From: Neptuniibacter sp048548695
GTDB lineage: Bacteria > Pseudomonadota > Gammaproteobacteria > Pseudomonadales > Balneatricaceae
Assembly (NCBI RefSeq): GCF_048548695.1
Contig: NZ_JBLYIF010000002.1
Direction: 5' to 3' (one strand)
Length of the DNA: 64,000 bases
Positions 8,611-17,921 of this stretch are shown here, one piece after another (positions within the stretch are counted from its first letter, which is position 1; each line of letters opens with the position of its first letter). The translations under genes were made by a program, and so were the position numbers. The notes under the pieces were generated by a model, which had not been told where the DNA came from, ran no database searches, and saw only the letters and a list, made by a program, of their open reading frames with translations.

Positions 8611-8621
8611 GGAGACGTGCA

Positions 8622-9710
8622 ATGAAACGTGCAATGGTTTTGATCTGTGCAATGTTGCTCAGCCTGTCAGCTGAAGCGACGCGTTTGAAGGATATGGCCA
8701 GTGTCGCCGGGGTACGTAGTAACCAGCTGGTGGGCTATGGTCTGGTGGTCGGCCTGGACGGAACGGGTGATAAAACCAGCTTTACCTCACAGACCTTCCG
8801 CAACATGTTGAATAACTTTGGTGTGGCGATTCCGCCGAATGTGAATCCGAAGTCGAAAAATATTGCTGCGGTGGCGATCCATGCCGATCTGCCAGCCTTT
8901 GCTAAGCCAGGCCAGACCATTGATATCACGGTTTCGGCGATTGGTGATGCTAAAAGTCTGCGGGGCGGCAGTCTGCTGATGTCGCCTTTGAAAGGTGCAG
9001 ATGGTCAGGTTTATGCGATTGGTCAGGGCAACCTGGTGGTATCTGGTTTTGGTGTGCAGGGTGATGATGGTTCCCGGCTTTCGCTAAATGTGCCCAGTGT
9101 TGGCCGCATTCCTGGCGGTGCCACAGTGGAGCGTGCAGTACCCAGTGGCTTTGCCCAAGGCGATAGCTTGATGTTGAACCTGCATCGCTCTGACTTTACC
9201 ACCTCTCGCCGTGTTGCCGAACAGATTAATCAGTTGCTGGGGCCTGATATGGCCGCGTCGTTGGATGCGACCTCGATCCGGGTAAGGGCGCCGCGTGATC
9301 CTTCACAGCGTGTCAGTTTTCTATCGGTGTTGGAAAACCTGAATGTGGAACAGGCCCAGGATGCTGCCAAGGTGGTGATCAACTCCCGTACTGGCACCAT
9401 CATTATTGGCCAGAACGTACAGGTATCTCCGGTGGCTATTACGCATGGGGGGCTCACCGTTTCCATTACTGAAACCCCTGAAGTAAACCAGCCTGACCCT
9501 CTAAGCGGCGGTCAGACTGTGATTGCCCCACGTACCGGAATTCAGGTGGATGAAGGTTCGGGTCATATGTTTGAGTTTTCGCCGGGAGCCAGCCTGAGCC
9601 AGATTGTTGAAGCAGTGAATCAGGTGGGCGCAGCTCCTGGTGACCTGATGGCGATTCTCGAGGCCCTGAAACAAGCGGGTGCCCTGCAAGCGGAACTGGT
9701 GGTGATCTGA
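8622..9710 (+). CDS. flgI: FlgI, flagellar P-ring protein
   Basis: FlgI is the periplasmic P-ring subunit. I chose the ATG at 8622: GAGGAG at 8608-8613 is well spaced, and translation from here begins with a clean signal peptide (MKRAMVLICAMLLSLSAEA). A start at 8598 inside flgH would add eight charged residues before the signal. The 362-residue product shows RLKDMASVAGVRSNQLVGYG and LVVGLDGTGDKT near the N-terminus and QNVQVSPVAITHGGLTV near the C-terminus. Its stop codon overlaps the flgJ ATG by one base. Confidence 0.97.
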   Translation: MKRAMVLICAMLLSLSAEATRLKDMASVAGVRSNQLVGYGLVVGLDGTGDKTSFTSQTFRNMLNNFGVAIPPNVNPKSKNIAAVAIHADLPAFAKPGQTIDITVSAIGDAKSLRGGSLLMSPLKGADGQVYAIGQGNLVVSGFGVQGDDGSRLSLNVPSVGRIPGGATVERAVPSGFAQGDSLMLNLHRSDFTTSRRVAEQINQLLGPDMAASLDATSIRVRAPRDPSQRVSFLSVLENLNVEQAQDAAKVVINSRTGTIIIGQNVQVSPVAITHGGLTVSITETPEVNQPDPLSGGQTVIAPRTGIQVDEGSGHMFEFSPGASLSQIVEAVNQVGAAPGDLMAILEALKQAGALQAELVVI

Positions 9711-10726
9711 TGGTTAAACCAACCTCTGGCCAGAGTCCTCAGCTGTATACCGATCTGGCGCAGCTACAAAAGCTGAAAAGCAAGGCGCTGACCGATAAAC
9801 AAGAAGGTTTGCGGCTGGCGGCCGAACAGTTTGAACAGCTGTTTATGAATATGTTGCTGCGTTCTATGCGTGAAGCGAATGCCGCCTTTGGTGAAGGCAA
9901 CTTCATGAACAGCAGCCAGACAGAGTTTTACCAGGGCATGTTTGATAATCAGCTGGCGATGGAGATCTCCAGTGCCAAAGGCAAGGGCGTTGGTTTGGCG
10001 GATGTACTGGTACGCCAATTGAGTCAATCCAGTCAGACGTCGGTGTCAGGTGAGGGGGGAGAGCTTGAGTTCAACCTTGAAAGCCGTCAGCTCGATCAGG
10101 CGATGGATCGTGCCGCCGCTATGGCAGCAGAAGTGTTGTTGCAACAGGCGCAGAAAACCGAGCGGCCTCCAGGTGTCAGAAGTGAACCGTTAACTGAGCC
10201 GGCCACCGTTGCCTCGCCGGCCATGCCAGAACTGCAGCGATTTGAATCGCCGGAGCAGTTTGTGCAGACACTGATGCCTATGGCGCAGGACGTTGCTGCA
10301 GAGCTGGGGGTTGATCCAAGAGTACTGTTGGCGCAGTCAGCGCTGGAAACCGGCTGGGGGCGTTTCATCATCGGTGGTGAAGGACAGAGCAGTCACAATC
10401 TGTTCAATATCAAGGCGAGCCGTGGCTGGCAGGGTGAGACAGCCCAAGTGGCAACGCTGGAATACCGTGATGGTGTGCCGGTACGAGAACAGGCGCGCTT
10501 TCGCAGCTATGCCGGTTATGAAGAAAGCTTTAGAGATTACGTACAGTTTTTGCAAAACAGTCCGCGTTATCAATTGGCGTTGGAGAGTGCTGCAGACCCT
10601 TATGTGTATATAGAACGCCTGCAGGAAGCTGGATACGCGACAGATCCGGCCTACGCAGAGAAAGTGAAAAATATTTTTGAGGGAGAGGTGCTGGCCGGTC
10701 AAACACCGCCATCTAAAGAGGGTTGA
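9710..10726 (+). CDS. flgJ: FlgJ, rod-cap protein with peptidoglycan hydrolase domain
   Basis: FlgJ caps the growing rod and opens the peptidoglycan for it. The 338-residue protein is the bifunctional type. The N-terminal rod-binding domain (about 25-110) contains FEQLFMNMLLRSMREANAAF. A Gln/Pro-rich linker leads to a glucosaminidase domain (about 185-330) with LLAQSALETGWGR, whose Glu is the expected catalytic acid, and HNLFNIKA. The ATG overlaps the flgI stop (translational coupling). The sigma-28 promoter of flgKL starts within its last codons. Confidence 0.96.
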   Translation: MVKPTSGQSPQLYTDLAQLQKLKSKALTDKQEGLRLAAEQFEQLFMNMLLRSMREANAAFGEGNFMNSSQTEFYQGMFDNQLAMEISSAKGKGVGLADVLVRQLSQSSQTSVSGEGGELEFNLESRQLDQAMDRAAAMAAEVLLQQAQKTERPPGVRSEPLTEPATVASPAMPELQRFESPEQFVQTLMPMAQDVAAELGVDPRVLLAQSALETGWGRFIIGGEGQSSHNLFNIKASRGWQGETAQVATLEYRDGVPVREQARFRSYAGYEESFRDYVQFLQNSPRYQLALESAADPYVYIERLQEAGYATDPAYAEKVKNIFEGEVLAGQTPPSKEG

Positions 10727-10740
10727 AGCCAAGCCGATGC
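10714..10740 (+). promoter_or_regulatory. Sigma-28 (FliA) promoter for flgKL
   Basis: TAAAGAGG (10714-10721), an 11-bp spacer and GCCGATGC (10733-10740) match the flagellar sigma-28 consensus TAAAGTTT-N11-GCCGATAA closely. The -35 element lies inside the end of flgJ. A small hairpin AAGCCG-ATG-CGGCTT (10731-10745) overlaps the -10. Late flagellar expression of the hook-filament junction genes from a FliA promoter is well established in enteric bacteria. Confidence 0.8.
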
Positions 10741-10809
10741 GGCTTATTCACTCACTGATTATGGCGACCTATTTGACCTGCACTGAGTCCCCCTCAACAG
10801 GAGTTCATC

Positions 10810-12783
10810 ATGTCTAGCTTCGGTCTATTAAATCTTGGCACTCAGAGCCTGCAGGCCAACCAGACTGCACTCAGTGTGACCGGACAGAACATCAGTAACG
10901 TCAATACCGAGGGCTACTCTCGTCAGCGTCCGGTCTTCCAGTCCCGTGAGGGGATTAGCGGTGTTACGATTAATGACATCGACCGGATAGCCGATGCTTT
11001 TCTCAGTCGTCAGATCTGGTCGGATAGCGCCGGGTATAACAGTTCGCTGACATTTGAAAATTTTGCCAATGAACTGGATAACCTGATGGCGGGTGAAGCC
11101 ACCAGTATCTCCACGGCGATGGATAACTATTTTGGTGCATTGCAAACGGCAGTAGATGATCCGGTCAGCCTGCCTAACCGGGAGCTGTTTATTGCTCAGG
11201 CCGAAGCGCTGGTACAGCGTTTTAACGATCTGGATGCCAATGTGCGGCGCCAGAATGACACGATCAACGGCCGACTGGAAAATACTGTTGCGGCGATTAA
11301 TACCATCAGCGCCAATATTGCTGAACTGAATGATGATATCCGTATTGCTCAGGCGTCGGGTTCTGTACCCAGTGAGCTGTTGGATAAACGGGATGCCAAG
11401 CTTGAGGAGTTGTCCAAATACATAAGCTTCACCACTTTGGATCAGCCGAGTGGCGAAGTCAGTGTGTTTATTGGGAATGGTCAACCGCTGGTGGTGGGCT
11501 TGAGGGTCAGTGAATTGACCACAGTGCTTAGTCCTGCGGATAGCAGTCAGCTAAATATTGGTATCAGTATTAATGGCAAAGTCAGTGATATTACCAATCA
11601 GGTTAGCGGTGGTCAGGTCGGCGGTATGCTGGATTACCGTGACGATGTGTTAAATCGTGCGCTGGATGAACTGGGTCGCATCGCCGTGGTGTTTGCCGAC
11701 AGTATGAATGAGCAACATCAGAAAGGTATGGATTTTGATGGTAATGCTGGCGGACTGCTGTTTACTGACATTAACAGTGCTACTGCCCGTTCTAATCGGT
11801 TTTTGTCAGAACGGGACAATTCCAGTACCGCCACAGGTGGGGTGACCATTAATGATGTCAGCCAGCTACAGGCCACCGAATATGAATTGATTTTCAATTC
11901 AGATTCCAGCTTTACCCTGATCCGCGAGAGCGATGGTATGCGCTGGAGTCAGTCTACCCTGACGCCCACCGATCCACCGACAGAAGATGGTCAGTTTAGT
12001 CTGGACAGTACCACTGGTGAGCTAAGCCTGCGGATTGATGGTTTTACGCTGGATATTGATGCAAATCCTGCATTTGTGGTGGGTGATAAATTTCTCATTC
12101 GGCCTGTGCGTAATGCTGCGTCAGAGATCGATACCGTGATCTCCAGTGCTCAGCAATTAGCACTGGCTGCACCCTTGGCGGTATCTGAACACGTGGCTAA
12201 TACCGGTACCGGAGTGGTGACGGTGGCCATTACGGATAAAGATTTCGCCGATATTTCTACTGCGCCGGGTGAACTGACACCACCGCTCGAGCTGAGTTTT
12301 ACCGCCGACGCTAGCGGTGTACTTTCTTATGTCCTGACGGATGCTGAAGGTGATACCACAACAGATCTCTATGTGGCGGGAGAACCCATCAGTTTGCAGG
12401 GTTATGACATTGTGATTCGCAACCTGCCCAAGGTAGGCGACAGTTTTACTGTGGATTTCAATACCGGTGGGGTATCGGATAACCGTAATTCGCTGCTGAT
12501 GTCAGATCTGCAGTTTAGTAAATCCATTTCAGGGGCGTCCTATCAGGATAAGTATGGCCAGGTAGTGGAGCGGGTTGGTACCCAGGCAGCGGTTGCCCAG
12601 CTTAACAGCCAGTCCAGCAAGTCGGTACTGGATGTGAACCGCGAAACCCGTGCCGGCATTTCCGGTGTTAACCTGGATGAAGAAGCGGCTAAACTGGTTC
12701 AGTTCCAGCAGGCCTATCAAGCATCCGCCCAGTTGATTCGGGCAGCGCAGACTATTTTTGATACTCTGCTGCAAAGTGTTTAG
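10810..12783 (+). CDS. flgK: FlgK, hook-filament junction protein 1
   Basis: FlgK joins the hook to the filament. The 657-residue protein has the conserved N-terminus (LNLGTQSLQANQTALSVTGQ, NISNVNTEGYSRQRP) and the C-terminus (GVNLDEEAAKLVQFQQAYQA, ASAQLIRAAQTIFDTLLQS). A variable surface-exposed middle adds about 100 residues over the E. coli protein. CAACAGGAG precedes the ATG. It is transcribed with flgL, 10 bp downstream. Confidence 0.97.
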   Translation: MSSFGLLNLGTQSLQANQTALSVTGQNISNVNTEGYSRQRPVFQSREGISGVTINDIDRIADAFLSRQIWSDSAGYNSSLTFENFANELDNLMAGEATSISTAMDNYFGALQTAVDDPVSLPNRELFIAQAEALVQRFNDLDANVRRQNDTINGRLENTVAAINTISANIAELNDDIRIAQASGSVPSELLDKRDAKLEELSKYISFTTLDQPSGEVSVFIGNGQPLVVGLRVSELTTVLSPADSSQLNIGISINGKVSDITNQVSGGQVGGMLDYRDDVLNRALDELGRIAVVFADSMNEQHQKGMDFDGNAGGLLFTDINSATARSNRFLSERDNSSTATGGVTINDVSQLQATEYELIFNSDSSFTLIRESDGMRWSQSTLTPTDPPTEDGQFSLDSTTGELSLRIDGFTLDIDANPAFVVGDKFLIRPVRNAASEIDTVISSAQQLALAAPLAVSEHVANTGTGVVTVAITDKDFADISTAPGELTPPLELSFTADASGVLSYVLTDAEGDTTTDLYVAGEPISLQGYDIVIRNLPKVGDSFTVDFNTGGVSDNRNSLLMSDLQFSKSISGASYQDKYGQVVERVGTQAAVAQLNSQSSKSVLDVNRETRAGISGVNLDEEAAKLVQFQQAYQASAQLIRAAQTIFDTLLQSV

Positions 12784-12793
12784 GAGCTAGAAA

Positions 12794-14017
12794 ATGCGTA
12801 TTTCTACTCAACAGGTGTTTCTCAATAACATTGATAACCTGAACAAGGCTAACAATGACTTGTTTAAAACTCAGCAGCAAATTGCTACGGGTAAGCGGGT
12901 GTTGCAGCCGTCAGATGATCCGCTAGCATCGGCACAGATCCAAAAATTTAAGAAAGAGGTTGCCCGTACCGAGCAGTTTGGCAAGAACATTGATGTGTCC
13001 GAACGGCGTCTGACTCTGGAAGAGAATGCTATCAGCCAGGTCAACAATATGGCGATCCGCCTGCGTGAACTGAGTATCCAGAGTAATAGTGCGATTCTTA
13101 CCAGCTCTGAGCTTAAGGGGATTGCGGCAGAGGTTGGGCAGATTCTCAGTGAGCTTGAGGGCCTGATGAATACCAAAGATGTGCAGGGCGAATACTTATT
13201 CTCAGGTCATAAGGGTTTCACTCAGGCGTATAGCTTTGATGAGACCCTTGAACGCTATGTATTTAACGGTGATGATGGCCAGCGTTATATCCAGATCGGC
13301 CCGGACACTAAGATCGCAGCAACCGATTCGGGTTTTGAAGTGTTCGAGAAGATCAATAAAGTCCCCGGTTATGTGGTGCCCAATTTACAGCAAAGCGGCA
13401 GCCAGGTCAGCGATGTAGAGCTGGTGGACCCGGATCTTCTAGATAGTTTTGTACAAAGCCGTGGTGAACTGCAAATCAGCTTTGACACGGGCGCGGGGAC
13501 CTATTCGGTTACCGATAGTCAAACCCCTCCGGTAGTGGTTGCCACCGGTAATATCGCGGACGGTAGTATTGATTTGACCGCAGATGCCGGCGTGGTACTT
13601 ACGATTGGCACTGTGGCAGCTGATACCACCGTGACGCTGGGTGCTTTCAGTCAGCACAATATTCTGAATACTGCACTGGACCTGAAAACGGCATTGGAAA
13701 CCGCGGATACAGTGACTGATGCCGGTCGGGCTGCATTCAGTCAGAGCATCAGTAATGTTTTATCCAACCTGAGTGAGATTGAAGAGCGAAACGGCCAGTC
13801 AATTGCCAGTATTGGTGGCCGCCTGAATGCGCTTGAGCAGCAGTACGATGTTAATGAAGAATACAAAATCTTCACTAAGGAAGCGCTGTCCTCTTTTGAA
13901 GACTTGGATTACAACGAAGCGATCAGCCGTTTTGAACTGCAAAAAACAGTGTTAGAAGCGTCTTATGCCAGTTTTGCTCAGGTGCAGGGCCTAAATCTGT
14001 TTAGTTATCTGAATTAA
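12794..14017 (+). CDS. flgL: FlgL, hook-filament junction protein 3
   Basis: FlgL is the second junction subunit between FlgK and flagellin. The 407-residue protein begins with RISTQQVFLNNIDNLNKANN and has flagellin-family motifs (QQIATGKRVLQPSDDPLASA). It ends with the flagellin-like C-terminal helix (FTKEALSSFEDLDYNEAISR, LEASYASFAQVQGLNLFSYL). It is the last flagellar gene here; flagellin and the remaining fli/flh genes are outside the window. Confidence 0.97.
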   Translation: MRISTQQVFLNNIDNLNKANNDLFKTQQQIATGKRVLQPSDDPLASAQIQKFKKEVARTEQFGKNIDVSERRLTLEENAISQVNNMAIRLRELSIQSNSAILTSSELKGIAAEVGQILSELEGLMNTKDVQGEYLFSGHKGFTQAYSFDETLERYVFNGDDGQRYIQIGPDTKIAATDSGFEVFEKINKVPGYVVPNLQQSGSQVSDVELVDPDLLDSFVQSRGELQISFDTGAGTYSVTDSQTPPVVVATGNIADGSIDLTADAGVVLTIGTVAADTTVTLGAFSQHNILNTALDLKTALETADTVTDAGRAAFSQSISNVLSNLSEIEERNGQSIASIGGRLNALEQQYDVNEEYKIFTKEALSSFEDLDYNEAISRFELQKTVLEASYASFAQVQGLNLFSYLN

Positions 14018-14138
14018 TCAGCTTATTATTTAGGTTGCTGTATAAGATATTGTTATCGCTGGGTATTTGTCCGATTCAGTGAAATCTTTTCGGGCTGTGC
14101 CATACTGACCGCATAATTATAATTCAGCGGAGTAGAGT

Positions 14139-15788
14139 ATGGCTGCACCCTGTTCGGCACAGAGTCCGATTCCGGAAGCGTTAAACTCGCGGGACCTGCA
14201 AACCCTGGTCGATCTGCTGGAATTTGCTACCGCCACCTATGCTGATCGTCCCGCCTATACCAGTCTTGGTCGCTGCCTTAGCTATCGCGAGCTGGATCAA
14301 CTTTCGGCGGCATTTGCTTGCTACCTGCAACAGGAAACAGACTTGCAGCCGGGTGATCGAATTGCCATCCAGCTCCCGAATATTATCCAATACCCCATTG
14401 TGTTGTTTGGGGCCTTGCGTGCCGGTTTAGTGGTGGTGAACACTAACCCGCTGTATACCGCCGATGAAATGCTGCACCAGTTTAAAGACAGTGGTGCTGT
14501 TGCCTTGGTGATTCTAAAAAGCATGGCTTATCAGGTGGAGGGGATTTTTTCTCAGACCCATTTACGTCATCTGGTTCTGACGCAGGTGGGGGATCTGCAT
14601 GGCTTCCTGAAGAGGACTTTGATCAATGGCGCAGTGAAATACCTGAAACATATGCAACCGGCCTATGATCTGCCTCAAGCCGTCGAGCTGCGGGACTGTC
14701 TGAATCGGCACTGTGGCAGCCAGCCATCGCCTGTTACTTTGCAGCATCAGGATATGGCGGTATTACAGTACACAGGTGGCACTACTGGCGTGGCCAAGGG
14801 CGCTGTTCTGAATCATGCTAATTTGTTGGCGAATATCTTACAGGTGCAAAAGGCGCTAGAGTCCGCAGCCAATCATTGGCCGGATACAGTGATGTCTCCC
14901 TTGCCGCTTTACCACATCTACGCTTTTACCTGTTCGCAGTTGGTGTTATTGCAGGGGGGGCATAATGTATTAATTCCTAATCCGCGGGACCTCTCCAGTC
15001 TGCTTAAAGTACTTGGCCAACATCAGGTTACCAGTTTCCTCGGGCTCAATACGTTGTTTGTCGGCCTATGTAATCAACCCGAATTTGCAGGACTCGATTT
15101 TAGTCGGTTAGTGCTGACGATTTCCGGCGGGATGGCATTAACGCATAAGGCGGCGCAGCAGTGGCAGGCTATTACCGGCTGTCAGATTGTAGAGGGTTAT
15201 GGTTTGTCAGAGGCATCTCCGGTGGTCAGCCTCAATCCCCCGGATGCGCCACGAATTGGCAGTATCGGTAAGGCGCTGCCTTATACCGAATGGCATTTGC
15301 TGGGTCATGATGGACAGCCTGTCTCGTCCGGGGATGCTGGCATGTTATGCATCAAAGGGCCGCAGGTAATGTCAGGTTACTGGCAGCAGCCACAGGCGAC
15401 GGAGGATGCCTTTACTGCGGATGGATTCCTGATCACCGGTGATATTGGTCGATGCGATGAAGACGGCTACCTGCATTTGCTGGATCGTGCGAAAGATCTG
15501 ATTATCGTCTCTGGTTTTAATGTTTACCCCAGTGAGGTGGAGGATGTGGTTGCCTCACATCCTGATGTGCTCGAATGTGCTGTGGTGGGCATGCCGGATG
15601 AAACCTGTGGTGAGGTGGTACGGCTTTGTGTTGTCAGTAAGAATCCTGCGCTGGATGCTGCCGCCTTGACTAAGTGGTGCCGCGCCAAATTGGCAGCCTA
15701 TAAAGTCCCCAAACAAGTGGATTTTTTTGATGACCTACCTAAAACCCCGGTGGGGAAAGTGTTGCGGCGGGCGTTAAGGGCGACATAG
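14139..15788 (+). CDS. Long-chain fatty-acid--CoA ligase (FadD-type AMP-forming)
   Basis: This enzyme activates fatty acids to acyl-CoA through an acyl-AMP intermediate. The 549-residue protein has the ATP-binding motif YTGGTTGVAKGA at about 211-222, VEGYGLSE in the middle, and the FACS hallmark LITGDIGRCDEDGYL followed by DRAKDLIIVSGFNVYPSEVE. The catalytic Lys region near the C-terminus is KTPVGKVLRR. Length and motifs are those of FadD-type ligases; which fatty acid it prefers cannot be read from sequence. A weak GGAG lies upstream of the ATG. It is monocistronic or leads into the DUF3365 gene 67 bp downstream. Confidence 0.9.
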   Translation: MAAPCSAQSPIPEALNSRDLQTLVDLLEFATATYADRPAYTSLGRCLSYRELDQLSAAFACYLQQETDLQPGDRIAIQLPNIIQYPIVLFGALRAGLVVVNTNPLYTADEMLHQFKDSGAVALVILKSMAYQVEGIFSQTHLRHLVLTQVGDLHGFLKRTLINGAVKYLKHMQPAYDLPQAVELRDCLNRHCGSQPSPVTLQHQDMAVLQYTGGTTGVAKGAVLNHANLLANILQVQKALESAANHWPDTVMSPLPLYHIYAFTCSQLVLLQGGHNVLIPNPRDLSSLLKVLGQHQVTSFLGLNTLFVGLCNQPEFAGLDFSRLVLTISGGMALTHKAAQQWQAITGCQIVEGYGLSEASPVVSLNPPDAPRIGSIGKALPYTEWHLLGHDGQPVSSGDAGMLCIKGPQVMSGYWQQPQATEDAFTADGFLITGDIGRCDEDGYLHLLDRAKDLIIVSGFNVYPSEVEDVVASHPDVLECAVVGMPDETCGEVVRLCVVSKNPALDAAALTKWCRAKLAAYKVPKQVDFFDDLPKTPVGKVLRRALRAT

Positions 15789-15855
15789 ATACATTAGTTC
15801 TATCTAATATTATATGTATAATGCTTCTTATTGTCTGTCTTTGGGGATCACTATT

Positions 15856-16428
15856 ATGAAATCAACTTGGTTCGTCGGTGCTTTGTGTCTTAGCGGTGTG
15901 GTCATGGCTGAGCCGCAACCCGTGGATATGCCAACCTTGCAGAGTGAAGCTAAAGTCCTGATTCAATCTCTCGCTGCCAATCTTTCGGCTGAGCTGCAGC
16001 AGGCGATCAGCACGGGTGGCCTGGCGGCCGGTCTTCACGTCTGCAATCTCAAAGCACAGCCGCTCACGCATGCGGTGACCGAGGGATCTGAATGGCGAGT
16101 CGGTCGTACCAGCCTGAAATTGCGCAATCCTGATAATGCCCCCGATAGCTGGGAGCTTAAGGTATTACAGGATTTTCAGATACAAGCCGCCGCGGGTGCT
16201 GATCTGATGACTCTGGCGTACGCTGAAGTGTTGGTAGAGGACGATGGGCGTCGGGTGTACCGCATGATGAAGGCTATTCCGATTGGTGAGAAATGCCTTG
16301 CCTGTCATGGTAGCGAGGTAAAACAGGAAGTGCAGAATACCTTGGAAACGCTGTACCCGCAGGATCAGGCACGAGGTTTTGCTGTGGGTGATTTGCGCGG
16401 GGCCTTTAGTGTACGCAAAACCCTATAA
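15856..16428 (+). CDS. Periplasmic DUF3365/Tll0287-like haem-type sensor protein
   Basis: The 190-residue protein has a signal peptide (STWFVGALCLSGVVMAEP) and a Tll0287-like domain containing a single c-type haem motif CLACH at 147-151, then GFAVGDLRGAFSV at the end. This domain is usually found in the periplasmic part of sensor proteins and is proposed to sense redox state or ligands; here it stands alone without kinase or cyclase. I use the ATG at 15856, preceded by GGGGAT, rather than the ATG at 15814, because the signal peptide begins there. A TATAAT box (15817-15822) with weak -35 TTAGTT may be its promoter. Exact role unknown. Confidence 0.8.
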   Translation: MKSTWFVGALCLSGVVMAEPQPVDMPTLQSEAKVLIQSLAANLSAELQQAISTGGLAAGLHVCNLKAQPLTHAVTEGSEWRVGRTSLKLRNPDNAPDSWELKVLQDFQIQAAAGADLMTLAYAEVLVEDDGRRVYRMMKAIPIGEKCLACHGSEVKQEVQNTLETLYPQDQARGFAVGDLRGAFSVRKTL

Positions 16429-16449
16429 CGCTATGGTTTGGTACAGCGT

Positions 16450-16495
16450 CCCAGCGAACAGGGCCTTGTATAAACAAGCAGGCACTGCCGCTGGG
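16450..16495. repeat. Compound hairpin between convergent genes
   Basis: CCCAGCG (16450-16456) pairs with CGCTGGG (16489-16495), and an inner stem CTTGT (16465-16469) pairs with ACAAG (16474-16478). It sits between the convergent DUF3365 gene and pilU and lacks a U-tract. It may serve as a transcript 3' end structure for both genes. Flanking TAACGC (16426-16431) and GCGTTA (16495-16500) are also inverted. Confidence 0.5.
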
Positions 16496-16516
16496 CGTTA
16501 GACTTAGCTGGGGATG

Positions 16517-17683
16517 TTACTCATCGTCATCCAGCAATTGGATGCCGGCGAGAGGGTTGTCTTCATCTACGCTGGCTGCGGGTTCCGGCTGAGGGGTCTC
16601 GGTATCAGCCGTAGCCTCATCTGCACTGCCAGTCAGGTTCATCCGCAGACGCATGTTATTAGCTGAGTCAGCATTGATGATGGCCTGCTCCTGTGAAATC
16701 TTGCCTGTTTCATAGAGCTCAAACAACGAATCATCGAAGGTTTGCATGCCTGAAGTCTCACCGCCAGCCATGATCTCTTTCAGGCCTTTAATATCGCCTT
16801 TCATAATCTTTTCCTGCACGGTGGAGGTGCCTAGCAGGATTTCGATTGCCGCGCAGCGTTTACCGTCCAGCGTGGGTATCAGTCGCTGAGAAACAATACA
16901 TTTGATATTCAGCGCCAGATCTTGCAGTACTTGCTTGTGCCTGTCCTGCGGGAAAAAATTAATGATACGGTCCAGTGCCTGGTTAGCATTGTTGGCATGC
17001 AGTGTCGAGATGGCCAGGTGACCGGTCTCTGCAAATGCCAGGCAGTGCTCCATGGTTTCCTGGTCACGGATCTCACCAATCAGAATGACATCGGGCGCTT
17101 GGCGCAGGGCGTTTTTCAGCGCATTGTGGAAGTTTCGCGTATCAACACCGACTTCGCGCTGATTGATCAGTGATTTGCGATGATTATGTACATACTCCAC
17201 CGGATCCTCGATGGTGATGATATGGCCGCCACTGTTACGGTTACGGTGATCTATCAGGGCGGCAAGAGAGGTGGATTTACCCGAGCCGGTAGCACCCACA
17301 AACAGTACCAGGCCGCGCTTTTCCATGATGATATCTTTCAGCACCGGCGGCAGGCCTAAGTCTTCCATCTTCGGGATATCGGTTTTGATATTCCTGGCAA
17401 CGATGGCGTATTGGTTACGCTGCTTGAAGATGTTAATGCGAAACCGGCCGACCTGAGGAATAGAGTACGCCAGATTCATCTCCAGCTCTTCTTCAAATGC
17501 AACTTGCTGCTGTTCATCCATCAGGCTGCGGGCAACCTGCTCTATCTCGTCCGGTTTGTAGGGTTCTTTGCTCAGGGGTGTCAGTTTGCCCTGAAATTTA
17601 GCGCAGGGCGGTGCACCCGTGGAAAGGTATAGATCAGAACCGTCACGTGTCGCCAGAAGAGTCAGGTAGTCCCGAAACTGCAT
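16517..17683 (-). CDS. pilU: PilU, type IV pilus retraction ATPase
   Basis: PilU is a hexameric cytoplasmic ATPase that assists PilT in retracting type IV pili. The product is 388 residues, with Walker A GATGSGKST at about 130-138, Walker B VILIGEIRD at about 198, and His-box sequences LAISTLHANN. An acidic tail (DEDNPLAGIQLLDDDE) is typical of PilU rather than PilT. I use the ATG at 17683, preceded by AAAGGAAAT, over an upstream start at 17722. No pilT is adjacent here, although the two often occur together. Confidence 0.9.
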   Translation of the reverse strand: MQFRDYLTLLATRDGSDLYLSTGAPPCAKFQGKLTPLSKEPYKPDEIEQVARSLMDEQQQVAFEEELEMNLAYSIPQVGRFRINIFKQRNQYAIVARNIKTDIPKMEDLGLPPVLKDIIMEKRGLVLFVGATGSGKSTSLAALIDHRNRNSGGHIITIEDPVEYVHNHRKSLINQREVGVDTRNFHNALKNALRQAPDVILIGEIRDQETMEHCLAFAETGHLAISTLHANNANQALDRIINFFPQDRHKQVLQDLALNIKCIVSQRLIPTLDGKRCAAIEILLGTSTVQEKIMKGDIKGLKEIMAGGETSGMQTFDDSLFELYETGKISQEQAIINADSANNMRLRMNLTGSADEATADTETPQPEPAASVDEDNPLAGIQLLDDDE

Positions 17684-17921
17684 GTGTTTATTTCCTTTGT
17701 CGGAGCGGGGTAAGTTAAACAATACAGCCCATAAAAGGCGTAACCCGGCAGCGGTGGATGGACTGGGGTGAGTCCCGAAGTAAATACTTTACCGCAGTTT
17801 AGTGCAGTAGCAAAAAAACCTAGTTGTATATCGGGTGGAGTCGGCGAAGCTTGAGCCCATTGGGTGTGATAACAGAATCAGGCTACGCTTATACAGTGAT
17901 GGTCGCAGAGGGTTTCACCGT

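Noticed and set aside
10727..10809. A sigma-54-like TGGCGACCTATTTGAC before flgK
   Set aside because: The GC of the -12 is replaced by GA, and the sigma-28 match just upstream is much better.
16426..16505. Inverted TAACGC/GCGTTA around a hairpin ending in GTTAGAC, resembling an integron attC site
   Set aside because: The unpaired segments are very asymmetric (18 versus 0 bases), the left end does not fit the RYYYAAC core, no second site or integrase is present, and a hairpin between convergent genes explains it better.
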